From: Paludibacter sp.
GTDB taxonomy: Bacteria; Bacteroidota; Bacteroidia; Bacteroidales; Paludibacteraceae
DNA length: 6,118 nucleotides
Direction: 5' to 3'
Assembly (NCBI GenBank): GCA_028748945.1
Contig: JAQTOL010000205.1
Span: 1 to 6,118 of the forward strand
Shown piece by piece: positions 1 through 6,118 of the stretch. Numbering within the stretch: the stretch's first letter is position 1; every line of letters begins with the position of its first letter. The position numbers and the translations under genes are program-made. The notes below the pieces were generated by a model. The model was given only the letters and a program-made list of their open reading frames with translations, made no database searches and was not told the origin of the DNA.

Positions 1-1650
1 ACGTACATAAGGGACATAATAGTTCAGAGTTCCCGCGCCGGATATACTTCCGCTAATCACACATCTACCCGAAGCTTTGAGAGTTCCGGTCTGGTTTTGT
101 GGAATAGTAATATTCCAGGTTGGTTTCTGATTGTAATCGGCGGAATTGAAATACATGGATAGAGTTCCGCCGTTTTCGAAAGTTAACGGTCCACTACCTA
201 AGCCGCTGGTGTTCATGGTGAGTGTTGATAATCCGATGGTTCCTCCTGAAATTATTGTTCCCCCACTGTAGTTATTAGCCACATTCCCGGAAATATTCAA
301 TTGTCCGGTTCCTGTTTTTACCAGTTTCCCGGTTCCGGTTAATATGCCGGTAAATGTAACAACACCATTGGATTTCGGTACATTTATCGTGTCGTTACCA
401 GTCATTGTAACTCCTCTGTTTGAATTGGAAGAAACGGCATTCACGATTAACCTGGAGTTGTTAAGAACAAAGTTTGTAGCAGCTGCACTTGCCGCACCCA
501 GCGAACCGCTTGAGCCCGCATCGCTTAAAGACGCTACCTGAACAACAGCATTGGTTATTTGTACTTTCCCGGTAAAGCTGTTGTTTATCGTTTCGATATT
601 TAATAATCCGCGACCTGTTTTTATAAAATCTCCGGTTCCTGCAATTCCGCCTGTTCCTTTAAGCGTAATTGAAGCTGATGAATTCGTAAATTCTGTTTTT
701 GAAGTAGATAAATTATCAGTCAGATTTACCGTATTATTGATGGCATTATCATTGAACAGCACTGAGTCATTGTTTACGAAATAAGTTGGAGTGCTTGCTA
801 AATTGAAATTTTCAGAAACATAATCCCAATCAGCACTCTCACTACCTGTCCATACTACTGAGGAAGTCGAACGTACGGAATTAACTATTAATTTCAAGGT
901 ATTATTCTCAATAATTAATGACATGGGCAGTCCGCTTATGCCGGCAATTTCAAAATTATCAACCGTTCCGCTTAAAGTTCCGGTCCAATGAATTAATGAA
1001 AATGTTCCGGCAGGAAGTGTTCCTGCAAGCGTCTTTATTACCACTTTATTTATGCCTGAAACAGTCAGATTTCCGTTAACGACCAATGAGTCGTTTTTTC
1101 TGGCAGCAGAAGGTAATATATCCAGTTCCACATTTACTTTCCCGTTCATCACCACATCGCCATTGATAGTCATTTTACCAAGTTTATCAGCAGCTAAACC
1201 ATTACCCGGAGATAATCGTCCGCCTTCGATATTTAATCCCGGATTCAGCGTAATTCCACCGTTAATAATGGCATTTCCACCCAAAGTCCCTTTTGCCCTG
1301 ACATCAACCGGACCGGCTAATGATCCGTTCACAACCAGAGTCCCTTCGGAGATCGTTGTTTTTCCTGTATAGCTGTGATTTCCGTTTAATGTGAATGTCC
1401 CGTTTTGCGATTTAAGTAATTCCATATTTCCAGTCAATTTACCTGTACCCGAAAGAATATAATCTTTCCCTTTTGGATTCATTGCCAATAATCTGGATGG
1501 AGCCAGATCGGTATTTAACTGAATGGCGGAAGAATTATTCCCGGAAATATCAAACATGACATCATCTCCATCGGTGAAAACAGAAGTCATTTTTTCATCT
1601 TCCAGAACGAAATTTGCAGCAGTCTTATCGAAAGCGGTTCCATTTTTCCA
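1..1650 (-). other. Autotransporter-associated (PATR-type) beta-strand repeat region, residues 648-1197 and continuing
   Basis: After the lyase domain the protein becomes rich in Gly, Thr, Asn, Ser and Val, with short alternating strands. Repeat cores of the form K-[ST]-x-x-G ... [YF]-[TS]-G occur at 727-743, 991-1008 and 1092-1110. Each is followed by a GGTL- or EGTL-like turn, which is the typical PATR pattern. Between the first and second cores lies a passenger-like stretch (GTLGGNAIINGGI, GGRLSPGNG, KMTINGDV, GTFSLIHWTGTLSG). Two larger units start with W648 and W914. By family knowledge these repeats form right-handed beta-helices. Their role here, probably a stalk or glycan/surface contact, is inference. 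Confidence 0.8.
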
Positions 1651-3591
1651 TGTCAGCTTTGCTTTAAGAACAGGTGGGACAGGAGGTGTCGGCATATTAT
1701 ATCCAAGATAATAATCGGGGAAAGCTGACTGATAATAACCTTTTGTTGTAGCCTGCATGCGATAGGCCGGATTTTGCATAAGGCAATAAATCCGTTTATT
1801 CGTTGGATAATCGGTTGAAAATCCTACAAATCCGGGACAGGTTTCCGTAACTCCATCGGAAGCATAACCATGTTTTTCCAGTATGACTTCTTCGCGCCAG
1901 TCACCCATAATATCTCCGAAGAAAGCGGGTCGGACTCCATATTCGGATCTCACGGTCCAGTTTGTCATTTTTGCAAATTCAATTAACCTGTTCCCGAAAG
2001 AATGTGAATTCATATCGTATTTACGAACGTCTGCATTGAAGCCGTTCCCATCGGCAGATGATAAATCTTCCCGATCTAAATCGCCATCCCACCAAACACC
2101 TTCGTGAGGAAACGGAGTAGATCCTTCGTAGATAACATTCCCTTTGGCAGCGTAAATATTGGGCATCGTTGAATAAAATTCATACCCCAAATGTGTTGAA
2201 TCAATATCCATACATTCTCCACGTCCTACATCACCAACAGCCGAAAGAAATTTCTTGCTGATGGATGTACCTGTTGAAGAATCATATAAAAGCATTCCCA
2301 GCATGGCATTTTGTTGAATGGCAAAAGTCTCCAAACCGGGTCGTTCGGGATCTATATCTCCGACTCTGAAACGGTCGCCATGAGTAATATGAGCATTGAA
2401 AGCCACTGTGCCATCATATTTAATTCCGTACCCGATATCCAGCAATTCGTCGCGTCCATCCAAATCCACATCGGCTACCCGAATGCCATGACCTTCAGCG
2501 GCATCGAGACGACCTCTTTCCCAGTTATATTTATTTACCCATTGTCCGGCTTCATTATATCCCCAGGCAGATGCATAGTAATAATGAAACTGATCCACTG
2601 CTTCCCTTGTTTTATAAATAAACCCTACACTTGGATGTTTTCCATCGAGATAAACAATTGCCATGTGGCCGTTGAGGTTGCTATATTCTTCACCCATAAA
2701 GTTGGCTTTGTTGGTGCGGGTATAGTTGGAAGGATAATTCATTTCGATACTATTCTTTTCCAAACCGGTCATCCCATCAATTACAGAAATGTATTGAGGG
2801 GGATTTTTTACGTTTTGTGTTCCGTAATCAATAATGCCGTCATTGTCCGTATCGAGTGTTGTTGAACCAAATACACCTTTGCCATTTGCAAAAGCGGTTC
2901 CATCACTGCTTTTTACAACTACATCGGCTTTTCCGTCACCATCCATATCATAGGCAATCACCATGTCGTCTTGTCCCTGATCGATACTGACATTTGGCCC
3001 CATATCGATAGTCCATAGTAATGTGCCATCACGCAGATAAGCCTGAACTTTATGTGAATTTAAACCGTCAGTCGATAAACGGTCAACAACATAATCATAC
3101 TCTCCATCACCATCGATATCGGCAGGCCAGACAAATTTTGTACTGTATTTTGAGATATCCAACCCATCTTTAGCCGGATCAAAAGTTATATCCAAAAACG
3201 CACTTCTATATGAATTAAAACCGGTTGCATTTACTGTAAATATATCGCTTGGATTTCCTTCAATGCCGTTAAGTACCGTAGTTACATAAAGTTGGGTTCC
3301 ATTACCTACGGAACCACCTGTAGTTTGAAAATTTGTAACAGTTAAGGGTGATGCGTTTAATTTTGTAGCGGTTGATCCGACTTTTTTTGCATAAAGATTA
3401 AATTGAATATTCTCCGGATCGGTAGCTAAATACCGCCAACTGACAAAATACAGTGAAGAATTGTTTTTAACTGCCACAACACCTCTGTCCAGTTTTTCCA
3501 TTTTGCGTTGCGCCAGGAGAGTCGTTGAAGCAGCGAAACTGAGGAGTAAGAATAAAATTATGTTTTTACGAAATCCGGAGAGTTTTTTCAT
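1..3591 (-). CDS. Secreted PL11 rhamnogalacturonan lyase with C-terminal autotransporter-associated beta-strand repeats (3' end off window)
   Basis: The frame is open from the ATG at 3589-3591 to the left edge, 1197 codons with no stop, so the C-terminus is missing. Residues 1-27 form a Sec signal peptide (Lys/Arg-rich start, core IILFLLLSFAAS, predicted cut LLA|Q). Residues 28-633 are a polysaccharide lyase family 11 domain, close to the whole length of Bacillus YesW. It opens with MEKLDRGVVAV and FVSWRYLATDPENIQFNLY, carries acidic DxDGDG-type loops, and has the hallmark GDWREE (563-568). PL11 enzymes cleave the Rha-GalA backbone of rhamnogalacturonan-I by beta-elimination on an eight-bladed propeller that binds calcium; that is family knowledge. 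A Pro-rich linker (634-641) leads to PATR-type beta repeats (648-1197). The start is chosen because it gives a perfect signal peptide; no Shine-Dalgarno precedes it, only a pyrimidine- and AT-rich leader, usual in Bacteroidota. Endo versus exo action cannot be decided by eye. A T9SS sorting domain is expected beyond the edge but is not seen. Confidence 0.93.
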   Translation of the reverse strand, partial: MKKLSGFRKNIILFLLLSFAASTTLLAQRKMEKLDRGVVAVKNNSSLYFVSWRYLATDPENIQFNLYAKKVGSTATKLNASPLTVTNFQTTGGSVGNGTQLYVTTVLNGIEGNPSDIFTVNATGFNSYRSAFLDITFDPAKDGLDISKYSTKFVWPADIDGDGEYDYVVDRLSTDGLNSHKVQAYLRDGTLLWTIDMGPNVSIDQGQDDMVIAYDMDGDGKADVVVKSSDGTAFANGKGVFGSTTLDTDNDGIIDYGTQNVKNPPQYISVIDGMTGLEKNSIEMNYPSNYTRTNKANFMGEEYSNLNGHMAIVYLDGKHPSVGFIYKTREAVDQFHYYYASAWGYNEAGQWVNKYNWERGRLDAAEGHGIRVADVDLDGRDELLDIGYGIKYDGTVAFNAHITHGDRFRVGDIDPERPGLETFAIQQNAMLGMLLYDSSTGTSISKKFLSAVGDVGRGECMDIDSTHLGYEFYSTMPNIYAAKGNVIYEGSTPFPHEGVWWDGDLDREDLSSADGNGFNADVRKYDMNSHSFGNRLIEFAKMTNWTVRSEYGVRPAFFGDIMGDWREEVILEKHGYASDGVTETCPGFVGFSTDYPTNKRIYCLMQNPAYRMQATTKGYYQSAFPDYYLGYNMPTPPVPPVLKAKLTWKNGTAFDKTAANFVLEDEKMTSVFTDGDDVMFDISGNNSSAIQLNTDLAPSRLLAMNPKGKDYILSGTGKLTGNMELLKSQNGTFTLNGNHSYTGKTTISEGTLVVNGSLAGPVDVRAKGTLGGNAIINGGITLNPGLNIEGGRLSPGNGLAADKLGKMTINGDVVMNGKVNVELDILPSAARKNDSLVVNGNLTVSGINKVVIKTLAGTLPAGTFSLIHWTGTLSGTVDNFEIAGISGLPMSLIIENNTLKLIVNSVRSTSSVVWTGSESADWDYVSENFNLASTPTYFVNNDSVLFNDNAINNTVNLTDNLSTSKTEFTNSSASITLKGTGGIAGTGDFIKTGRGLLNIETINNSFTGKVQITNAVVQVASLSDAGSSGSLGAASAAATNFVLNNSRLIVNAVSSNSNRGVTMTGNDTINVPKSNGVVTFTGILTGTGKLVKTGTGQLNISGNVANNYSGGTIISGGTIGLSTLTMNTSGLGSGPLTFENGGTLSMYFNSADYNQKPTWNITIPQNQTGTLKASGRCVISGSISGAGTLNYYVPYVR
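1693..3510 (-). other. PL11 rhamnogalacturonan lyase catalytic domain (residues 28-633)
   Basis: The region starts with the N-terminal beta domain (RKMEKLDRGVVAV) and continues into the propeller. Acidic calcium-type loops are visible at D158-D166 (DIDGDGEYD), D215-D223 (DMDGDGKAD), D247-D255 (DTDNDGIID) and D374-E382 (DVDLDGRDE). Other family landmarks are EGHGIRVAD (366-374), AHITHGDRFRVGDIDP (400-415), DVGRGECMDID (454-464), VWWDGDLDRE (near W500-D502), GDIMGDWREEV (from G559) and FSTDYPTNKRIY (591-602). The domain closes with YYQSAFPDYYLG (619-630). The propeller fold and calcium use are known for PL11; assigning individual catalytic residues needs an alignment to YesW. Confidence 0.9.
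3511..3591 (-). other. Sec signal peptide of the PL11 lyase, mature protein starting at Gln28
   Basis: Residues 1-27 show a basic n-region (KK, R, K within the first nine residues), a hydrophobic core of about 12 residues and an LLA cleavage motif followed by Gln. There is no lipobox Cys, so this is signal peptidase I export to the periplasm rather than a lipoprotein. Gln at +1 is common in Bacteroidota exported proteins, where it is often cyclised to pyroglutamate. That fits T9SS cargo but does not prove it. Confidence 0.88.
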
Positions 3592-3635
3592 GATAAATAA
3601 GGAAAAGAAAAAGGAATTGAATTGAAAATGTTTAC

Positions 3636-3656
3636 TTAATAAAAAGGATTTATTAA
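3636..3656. promoter_or_regulatory. Small AT-only inverted repeat upstream of the PL11 gene (possible operator or leader hairpin)
   Basis: An 8-bp perfect dyad, TTAATAAA / TTTATTAA with a five-base centre (AAGGA on the plus strand), lies about 45 bases upstream of the ATG at 3591. It could be an operator half-site pair, part of the promoter, or a weak leader hairpin. All eight pairs are A-T in an AT-rich gap, so chance is a real alternative. No convincing Bacteroidota TTTG / TAnnTTTG promoter pair could be placed around it. Confidence 0.25.
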
Positions 3657-3667
3657 AGAGATGAAAG

Positions 3668-3702
3668 CAAAAGAGGCTGTCTAATATTGACCGCCTCTTT
3701 TG
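3668..3702 (-). terminator. Rho-independent-type terminator after the T9SS multidomain gene
   Basis: A 10-bp perfect stem (CAAAAGAGGC at 3668-3677 pairing with GCCTCTTTTG at 3693-3702) is followed inward by a T/C mismatch, a further 3-bp GTC/GAC pairing and a 7-base loop. Outward pairing continues for about three more pairs (3665-3667 with 3703-3705). It begins 20 bases after the TAA at 3723-3725. Read on the minus strand, the descending arm ends in a TTTT run and continues CTTTCATCTCTTT. The A-rich ascending arm would also give a U-run on the opposite strand, so it may work in both directions. It implies that the PL11 gene downstream has its own promoter or is reached by read-through. Confidence 0.85.
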
Positions 3703-3722
3703 TTTCAGGATAATAAATTTTA

Positions 3723-6118
3723 TTATTTAACGATCACTTTTGTTCTCAAAATATCATTGTCAGATACAACCTTAACAACATAGATTGAAGGGTACAAAGC
3801 TTTAGTGAATATATCTGATGTAGAAACTGTGTTTACAATCATCTTTCCGGTCAAATCGGTAACCAAAATTCTGGCTCCTGCTTTGATACCTCTGACAGTA
3901 AGTGTTTTGCCATAAGCAAAAGCTTTGATGTTAGAAGTTGTTGGTGTTGTTACAGCATCTGGATTACCAACCTTGAAATAGCCACTATTAATAAATGTAC
4001 GATAATCCTGTGCTCCATCACCCAAATCACTATATTTGATGGCTTCGTAATAATAATTACCTTTTGGCAAACTACAGGTGTAATTCATATTTGTTTCATC
4101 AGCATAACCTTCCGATACGCGGGTCCATTTGTCCTCGGTGCGATATACGGTTACATAGTTGGCAACGTAATCTGTGCCACCGATAGTTTTAGTAATCATA
4201 CCTACACTGTCAATTGTATGACTAAACATTTCGCCCAAATCGGATTGATCCTGAACCTGATATGGAATAGCAAAGTTTGTGTAGTCGGCGTAAGTAGCTG
4301 AAACTGCATTTGCATCGTAACCAGCCTGATAGGCAAACCCGGTCCAGCTAAACAATGGATAATACATTTTAGCGAAGCTAACAGCTGCAGTCTCGTTAAT
4401 AGATAACGAATCCATATCTACAGGAATAAATTGCAGCATATCCAGACTGTACGTTGCTCCATTTTCAGGGAGTACATTTATTTTTAAAGAATGAGTGCCC
4501 GAATTATCAACACTAGCCGATCCGAGATAAACCATACGTAAATTAGGTGTAGCTGCTTTCGCATTCCAACGGCGTATGTTGTTTGCCCCTGCCCATGATT
4601 TGAACCAACGTCCGTACATTTCTTCATTTGGGAAGTACAATTCTTTATCATCCATGGTTATACTTGTCATATTTGTTTTTGGGTCGCCACTAACACGATG
4701 TGAAATATATATATTATAACTTCCGGCATTTAACCATGGTGTTTTGAATTTAACCCATAAAGGTCGACTACTTCCAAGAGGAACTGCTACATTATCAGCC
4801 CTGTTAAATGCATTGTCAATTTTACCATCAGTATATGTGGATCCCCCTAATTGATATCCAACTTTAAATGAGTTAGTCACGGTGTCAGAAACAACTATAC
4901 CGGCTAAAGAATCAAGTGGGAAATCTTTAAAATATGGACGTACAGATGCTGTAGTCATACCACGTTGTCTATCCCATGCAGTAAATTCAGGTTGATCTAC
5001 AAGATCAAAGTATACAGGATATGGTTTTACCGAAGCTGTTGAAGGAGTGATATTAATGACCATTTTTGCAGTATCGCTGTATGAATAATTAATATGATCT
5101 CCAATATAAACTGCTGAAATGTTTTCGTCACCAACCAATAAATTTGGTAGAGTAACTGATCCGGAACCGATTACGTCTAATTTTACACGGTTTTTAACTA
5201 TGTTATTCACAAAGAACAATACATCTCCGGTTGGCACTACAATATCCTGAGGTGTTTTTACCGTTATATTTACAACGACATCTTTATATAGCTCAGATGA
5301 AGCCGGAGCAGACAAATGCACTACAGTACCTGCTGGAGTAGCTTTCGTGAATTTTAAAATAATTTCACTCCCACCGGTTTGTACGGTTACACTGTCAACA
5401 GAGGTAACATCATAAGAATAATAATCCTCACCATTAATAATCAAAAGTTTATCATCAGCAGTTGCAGTGACTACAGTGCCAATTTCCTGACTTTCAATTA
5501 CTCTGGCGGTTTTAATTTCAGTACCTGCCTGATCCTTATATCTGATTGTTACAGAAGCAGCAGGTGCATCTTTTATGGTAAAGATATTAAAATTGTCGAA
5601 ACGTTGTTCGTAGTTACAGCTGGCGCCTGAGGTTGCCGCTTCATTTTTACCACGAGTTGCTGCAATTTCAAATCTTGTAGCATTTTTAGCACCTGTATTT
5701 ACAAATGGTAAATTGGTAAAGGTTTTTGTGTTACCCGGTGAAGCTATTTCAAATATTTTGAATGAAATAATTTTTTTATTTTTAAAATCAATAACTGATT
5801 TAATATGATACCAACGGTTCATTTTAAATGTTCTTCCAATATCAGTCGATTTGTTGATACTATCGCATTTAACAGCATAATAAGTTGCTGATGATGGATC
5901 TAGCGTAGAAAATGGCAAAAGTGTGTTGGTATAATAAGAAGTCTCAACTCCGTTTACCGTTCGGGTTACAACCTTTGCCGGTACAGGATTGTACGGATCG
6001 GTGCTTAAGTTCATCAAGTGAAGGTCTCCTAATGGTTCAGCATTGATACTATCGGTATTGTATTTTGATCCTGCTTTCAGACTCCAGCGATCATACCACA
6101 ATCCAAAAACAATACTAT
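3723..6118 (-). CDS. Multidomain secreted protein with lectin-like, MucBP-like, Ig-like and carbohydrate-binding-like modules and a T9SS sorting domain (5' end off window)
   Basis: The frame stays open through the right edge (first full codon Ser at 6114-6116) and ends at TAA 3723-3725, giving 797 visible residues. A TTG at 6099-6101 could be scored as a start, but it lies inside the conserved-looking VFGLWYDRWSLK and has no signal peptide, so it is an internal Leu. Numbering from the Ser: residues about 1-183 are a concanavalin/laminin-G-like sandwich (RWYHIKSVIDF, ending RFDNFNIF); 188-259 MucBP-like (VTIRYKDQAGTEIK); 262-357 Ig-like; 366-570 a jelly-roll, carbohydrate-binding-like module (LNAGSYNIYISHR, YLGSASVDNSGTHSLKI, LDMLQFIPVD); 595-717 a further beta domain (YRTEDKW, LPKGNYYYEAIKY); about 726-797 the T9SS type A domain ending TKVIVK. 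No catalytic motif is recognised. A catalytic domain upstream, or a purely adhesive or binding role, are both possible. Sharing a strand with a PL11 lyase suggests a part in pectin degradation; this is inference. Confidence 0.85.
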   Translation of the reverse strand, partial: SIVFGLWYDRWSLKAGSKYNTDSINAEPLGDLHLMNLSTDPYNPVPAKVVTRTVNGVETSYYTNTLLPFSTLDPSSATYYAVKCDSINKSTDIGRTFKMNRWYHIKSVIDFKNKKIISFKIFEIASPGNTKTFTNLPFVNTGAKNATRFEIAATRGKNEAATSGASCNYEQRFDNFNIFTIKDAPAASVTIRYKDQAGTEIKTARVIESQEIGTVVTATADDKLLIINGEDYYSYDVTSVDSVTVQTGGSEIILKFTKATPAGTVVHLSAPASSELYKDVVVNITVKTPQDIVVPTGDVLFFVNNIVKNRVKLDVIGSGSVTLPNLLVGDENISAVYIGDHINYSYSDTAKMVINITPSTASVKPYPVYFDLVDQPEFTAWDRQRGMTTASVRPYFKDFPLDSLAGIVVSDTVTNSFKVGYQLGGSTYTDGKIDNAFNRADNVAVPLGSSRPLWVKFKTPWLNAGSYNIYISHRVSGDPKTNMTSITMDDKELYFPNEEMYGRWFKSWAGANNIRRWNAKAATPNLRMVYLGSASVDNSGTHSLKINVLPENGATYSLDMLQFIPVDMDSLSINETAAVSFAKMYYPLFSWTGFAYQAGYDANAVSATYADYTNFAIPYQVQDQSDLGEMFSHTIDSVGMITKTIGGTDYVANYVTVYRTEDKWTRVSEGYADETNMNYTCSLPKGNYYYEAIKYSDLGDGAQDYRTFINSGYFKVGNPDAVTTPTTSNIKAFAYGKTLTVRGIKAGARILVTDLTGKMIVNTVSTSDIFTKALYPSIYVVKVVSDNDILRTKVIVK
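3726..3941 (-). other. T9SS type A C-terminal sorting domain
   Basis: The last ~72 residues show the sorting-domain strand order: TLTVRGIKAGARILVTDLTG, then KMIVNT, IFTKAL, YPSIYVVKVVSD and the terminal LRTKVIVK. By family knowledge this domain directs cargo through the outer-membrane type IX system. It is usually cut off, and the protein is released or anchored to A-LPS. The usual L-x-x-G-x-Y turn reads LYPSIY here, with Ser in place of Gly; the rest fits well. Confidence 0.88.
5046..5333 (-). other. Bacterial Ig-like domain (Big_3_5-like)
   Basis: The stretch runs from TPAGTVVHLSAPASSELYKD to MVINITPST. It has the order seen in Big_3_5-type repeats: an opening T-x-V-x-L-S strand, then V-x-x-PTGDVLFFVN, then VTLPNLLVGDENISAVYIGD and a closing V-x-I-x-P. 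Such domains act as spacers in secreted multidomain proteins. Confidence 0.65.
5340..5555 (-). other. MucBP-like beta domain
   Basis: The segment SVTIRYKDQAGTEIKTAR, followed by a DDKLLIINGEDYYSYD hairpin and a closing EIILKFTKA strand, matches the pattern of MucBP-like domains. These recur in Bacteroidota extracellular glycan-active proteins: an initial V-x-Y-x-D-x-x-G-x-x-I strand, a central NG-Y turn and a final hydrophobic strand ending in K-A. A structural or glycan-contact role is inferred from the family only. Confidence 0.55.

Noticed and set aside
301..720. Recurring short DNA words such as TTCCGGT / CCGGTTCC on the plus strand
   Set aside because: They correspond to repeated Gly-Thr-Gly type codons in the PATR cores. 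They are irregularly spaced, and no direct repeat or CRISPR-like periodicity is present.
344..2107. Several plus-strand frames of 62-106 codons (344-541, 551-784, 1052-1372, 1523-1711, 1883-2107)
   Set aside because: All are antisense to the lyase gene. Their Pro/Phe/Ser/Thr-rich translations are what reverse-reading Gly/Thr/Asn-rich beta repeats produces.
2791..2815. Possible frameshift at the homopolymer stretch (GGGGG on the plus strand) followed by a T-run
   Set aside because: The lyase frame reads through cleanly (TQNVKNPPQYISVIDG), and the same frame holds from 3591 to 1.
2311..2865. 184-codon open frame on the plus strand
   Set aside because: It lies wholly antisense to the PL11 domain, which shows unmistakable family motifs. 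Its translation has no recognisable domain and it is a codon-bias shadow.
3592..3667. Bacteroidota TTTG ... TAnnTTTG promoter for the lyase gene
   Set aside because: A TTTG occurs in the terminator arm, but no properly spaced TAnnTTTG follows. The remaining matches are AT-rich noise.
5379..5630. 83-codon plus-strand frame
   Set aside because: It is antisense to the MucBP-like region of the T9SS gene and has no domain or separate signals.

Overview
The window holds two large, co-directional secreted-protein genes on the minus strand, both cut by the window edges, separated by a 131-bp gap containing a clear terminator hairpin. Everything points to a Bacteroidota bacterium, probably a Bacteroidales-type polysaccharide degrader. 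The rightmost gene ends in a type IX secretion (T9SS) C-terminal sorting domain. The other gene is a family PL11 rhamnogalacturonan lyase with a Sec signal peptide whose predicted mature protein begins with Gln. No Shine-Dalgarno is visible at the one start codon in the window, and base composition is moderately AT-rich. I cannot name the genus.

Layout in transcription order (right to left): (1) 6118-3723, the C-terminal ~797 residues of a multidomain extracellular protein. It has a lectin-like beta-sandwich, a MucBP-like beta domain, an Ig-like domain, a carbohydrate-binding-like jelly-roll module, a membrane-distal beta domain and the T9SS sorting domain. Its N-terminus, and any catalytic domain, lie beyond the right edge. 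(2) 3722-3592, an intergenic gap with a strong rho-independent-type terminator (3668-3702) and a small AT-only dyad (3636-3656). (3) 3591-1, the first 1197 residues of a PL11 rhamnogalacturonan lyase followed by at least 550 residues of autotransporter-associated beta-strand (PATR-type) repeats. Its C-terminus lies beyond the left edge.

Together they look like part of a pectin (rhamnogalacturonan-I) attack locus. The lyase cleaves the RG-I backbone by beta-elimination outside the cell or at its surface, and the neighbour is a T9SS-exported protein with glycan-binding-like modules. No SusC/SusD, transporter, regulator, RNA gene, mobile element or CRISPR array is present. All plus-strand open frames are antisense shadows of these two genes. 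I do not see an undescribed system here; the most notable point is the fusion of a PL11 enzyme to PATR repeats in a T9SS-type organism.
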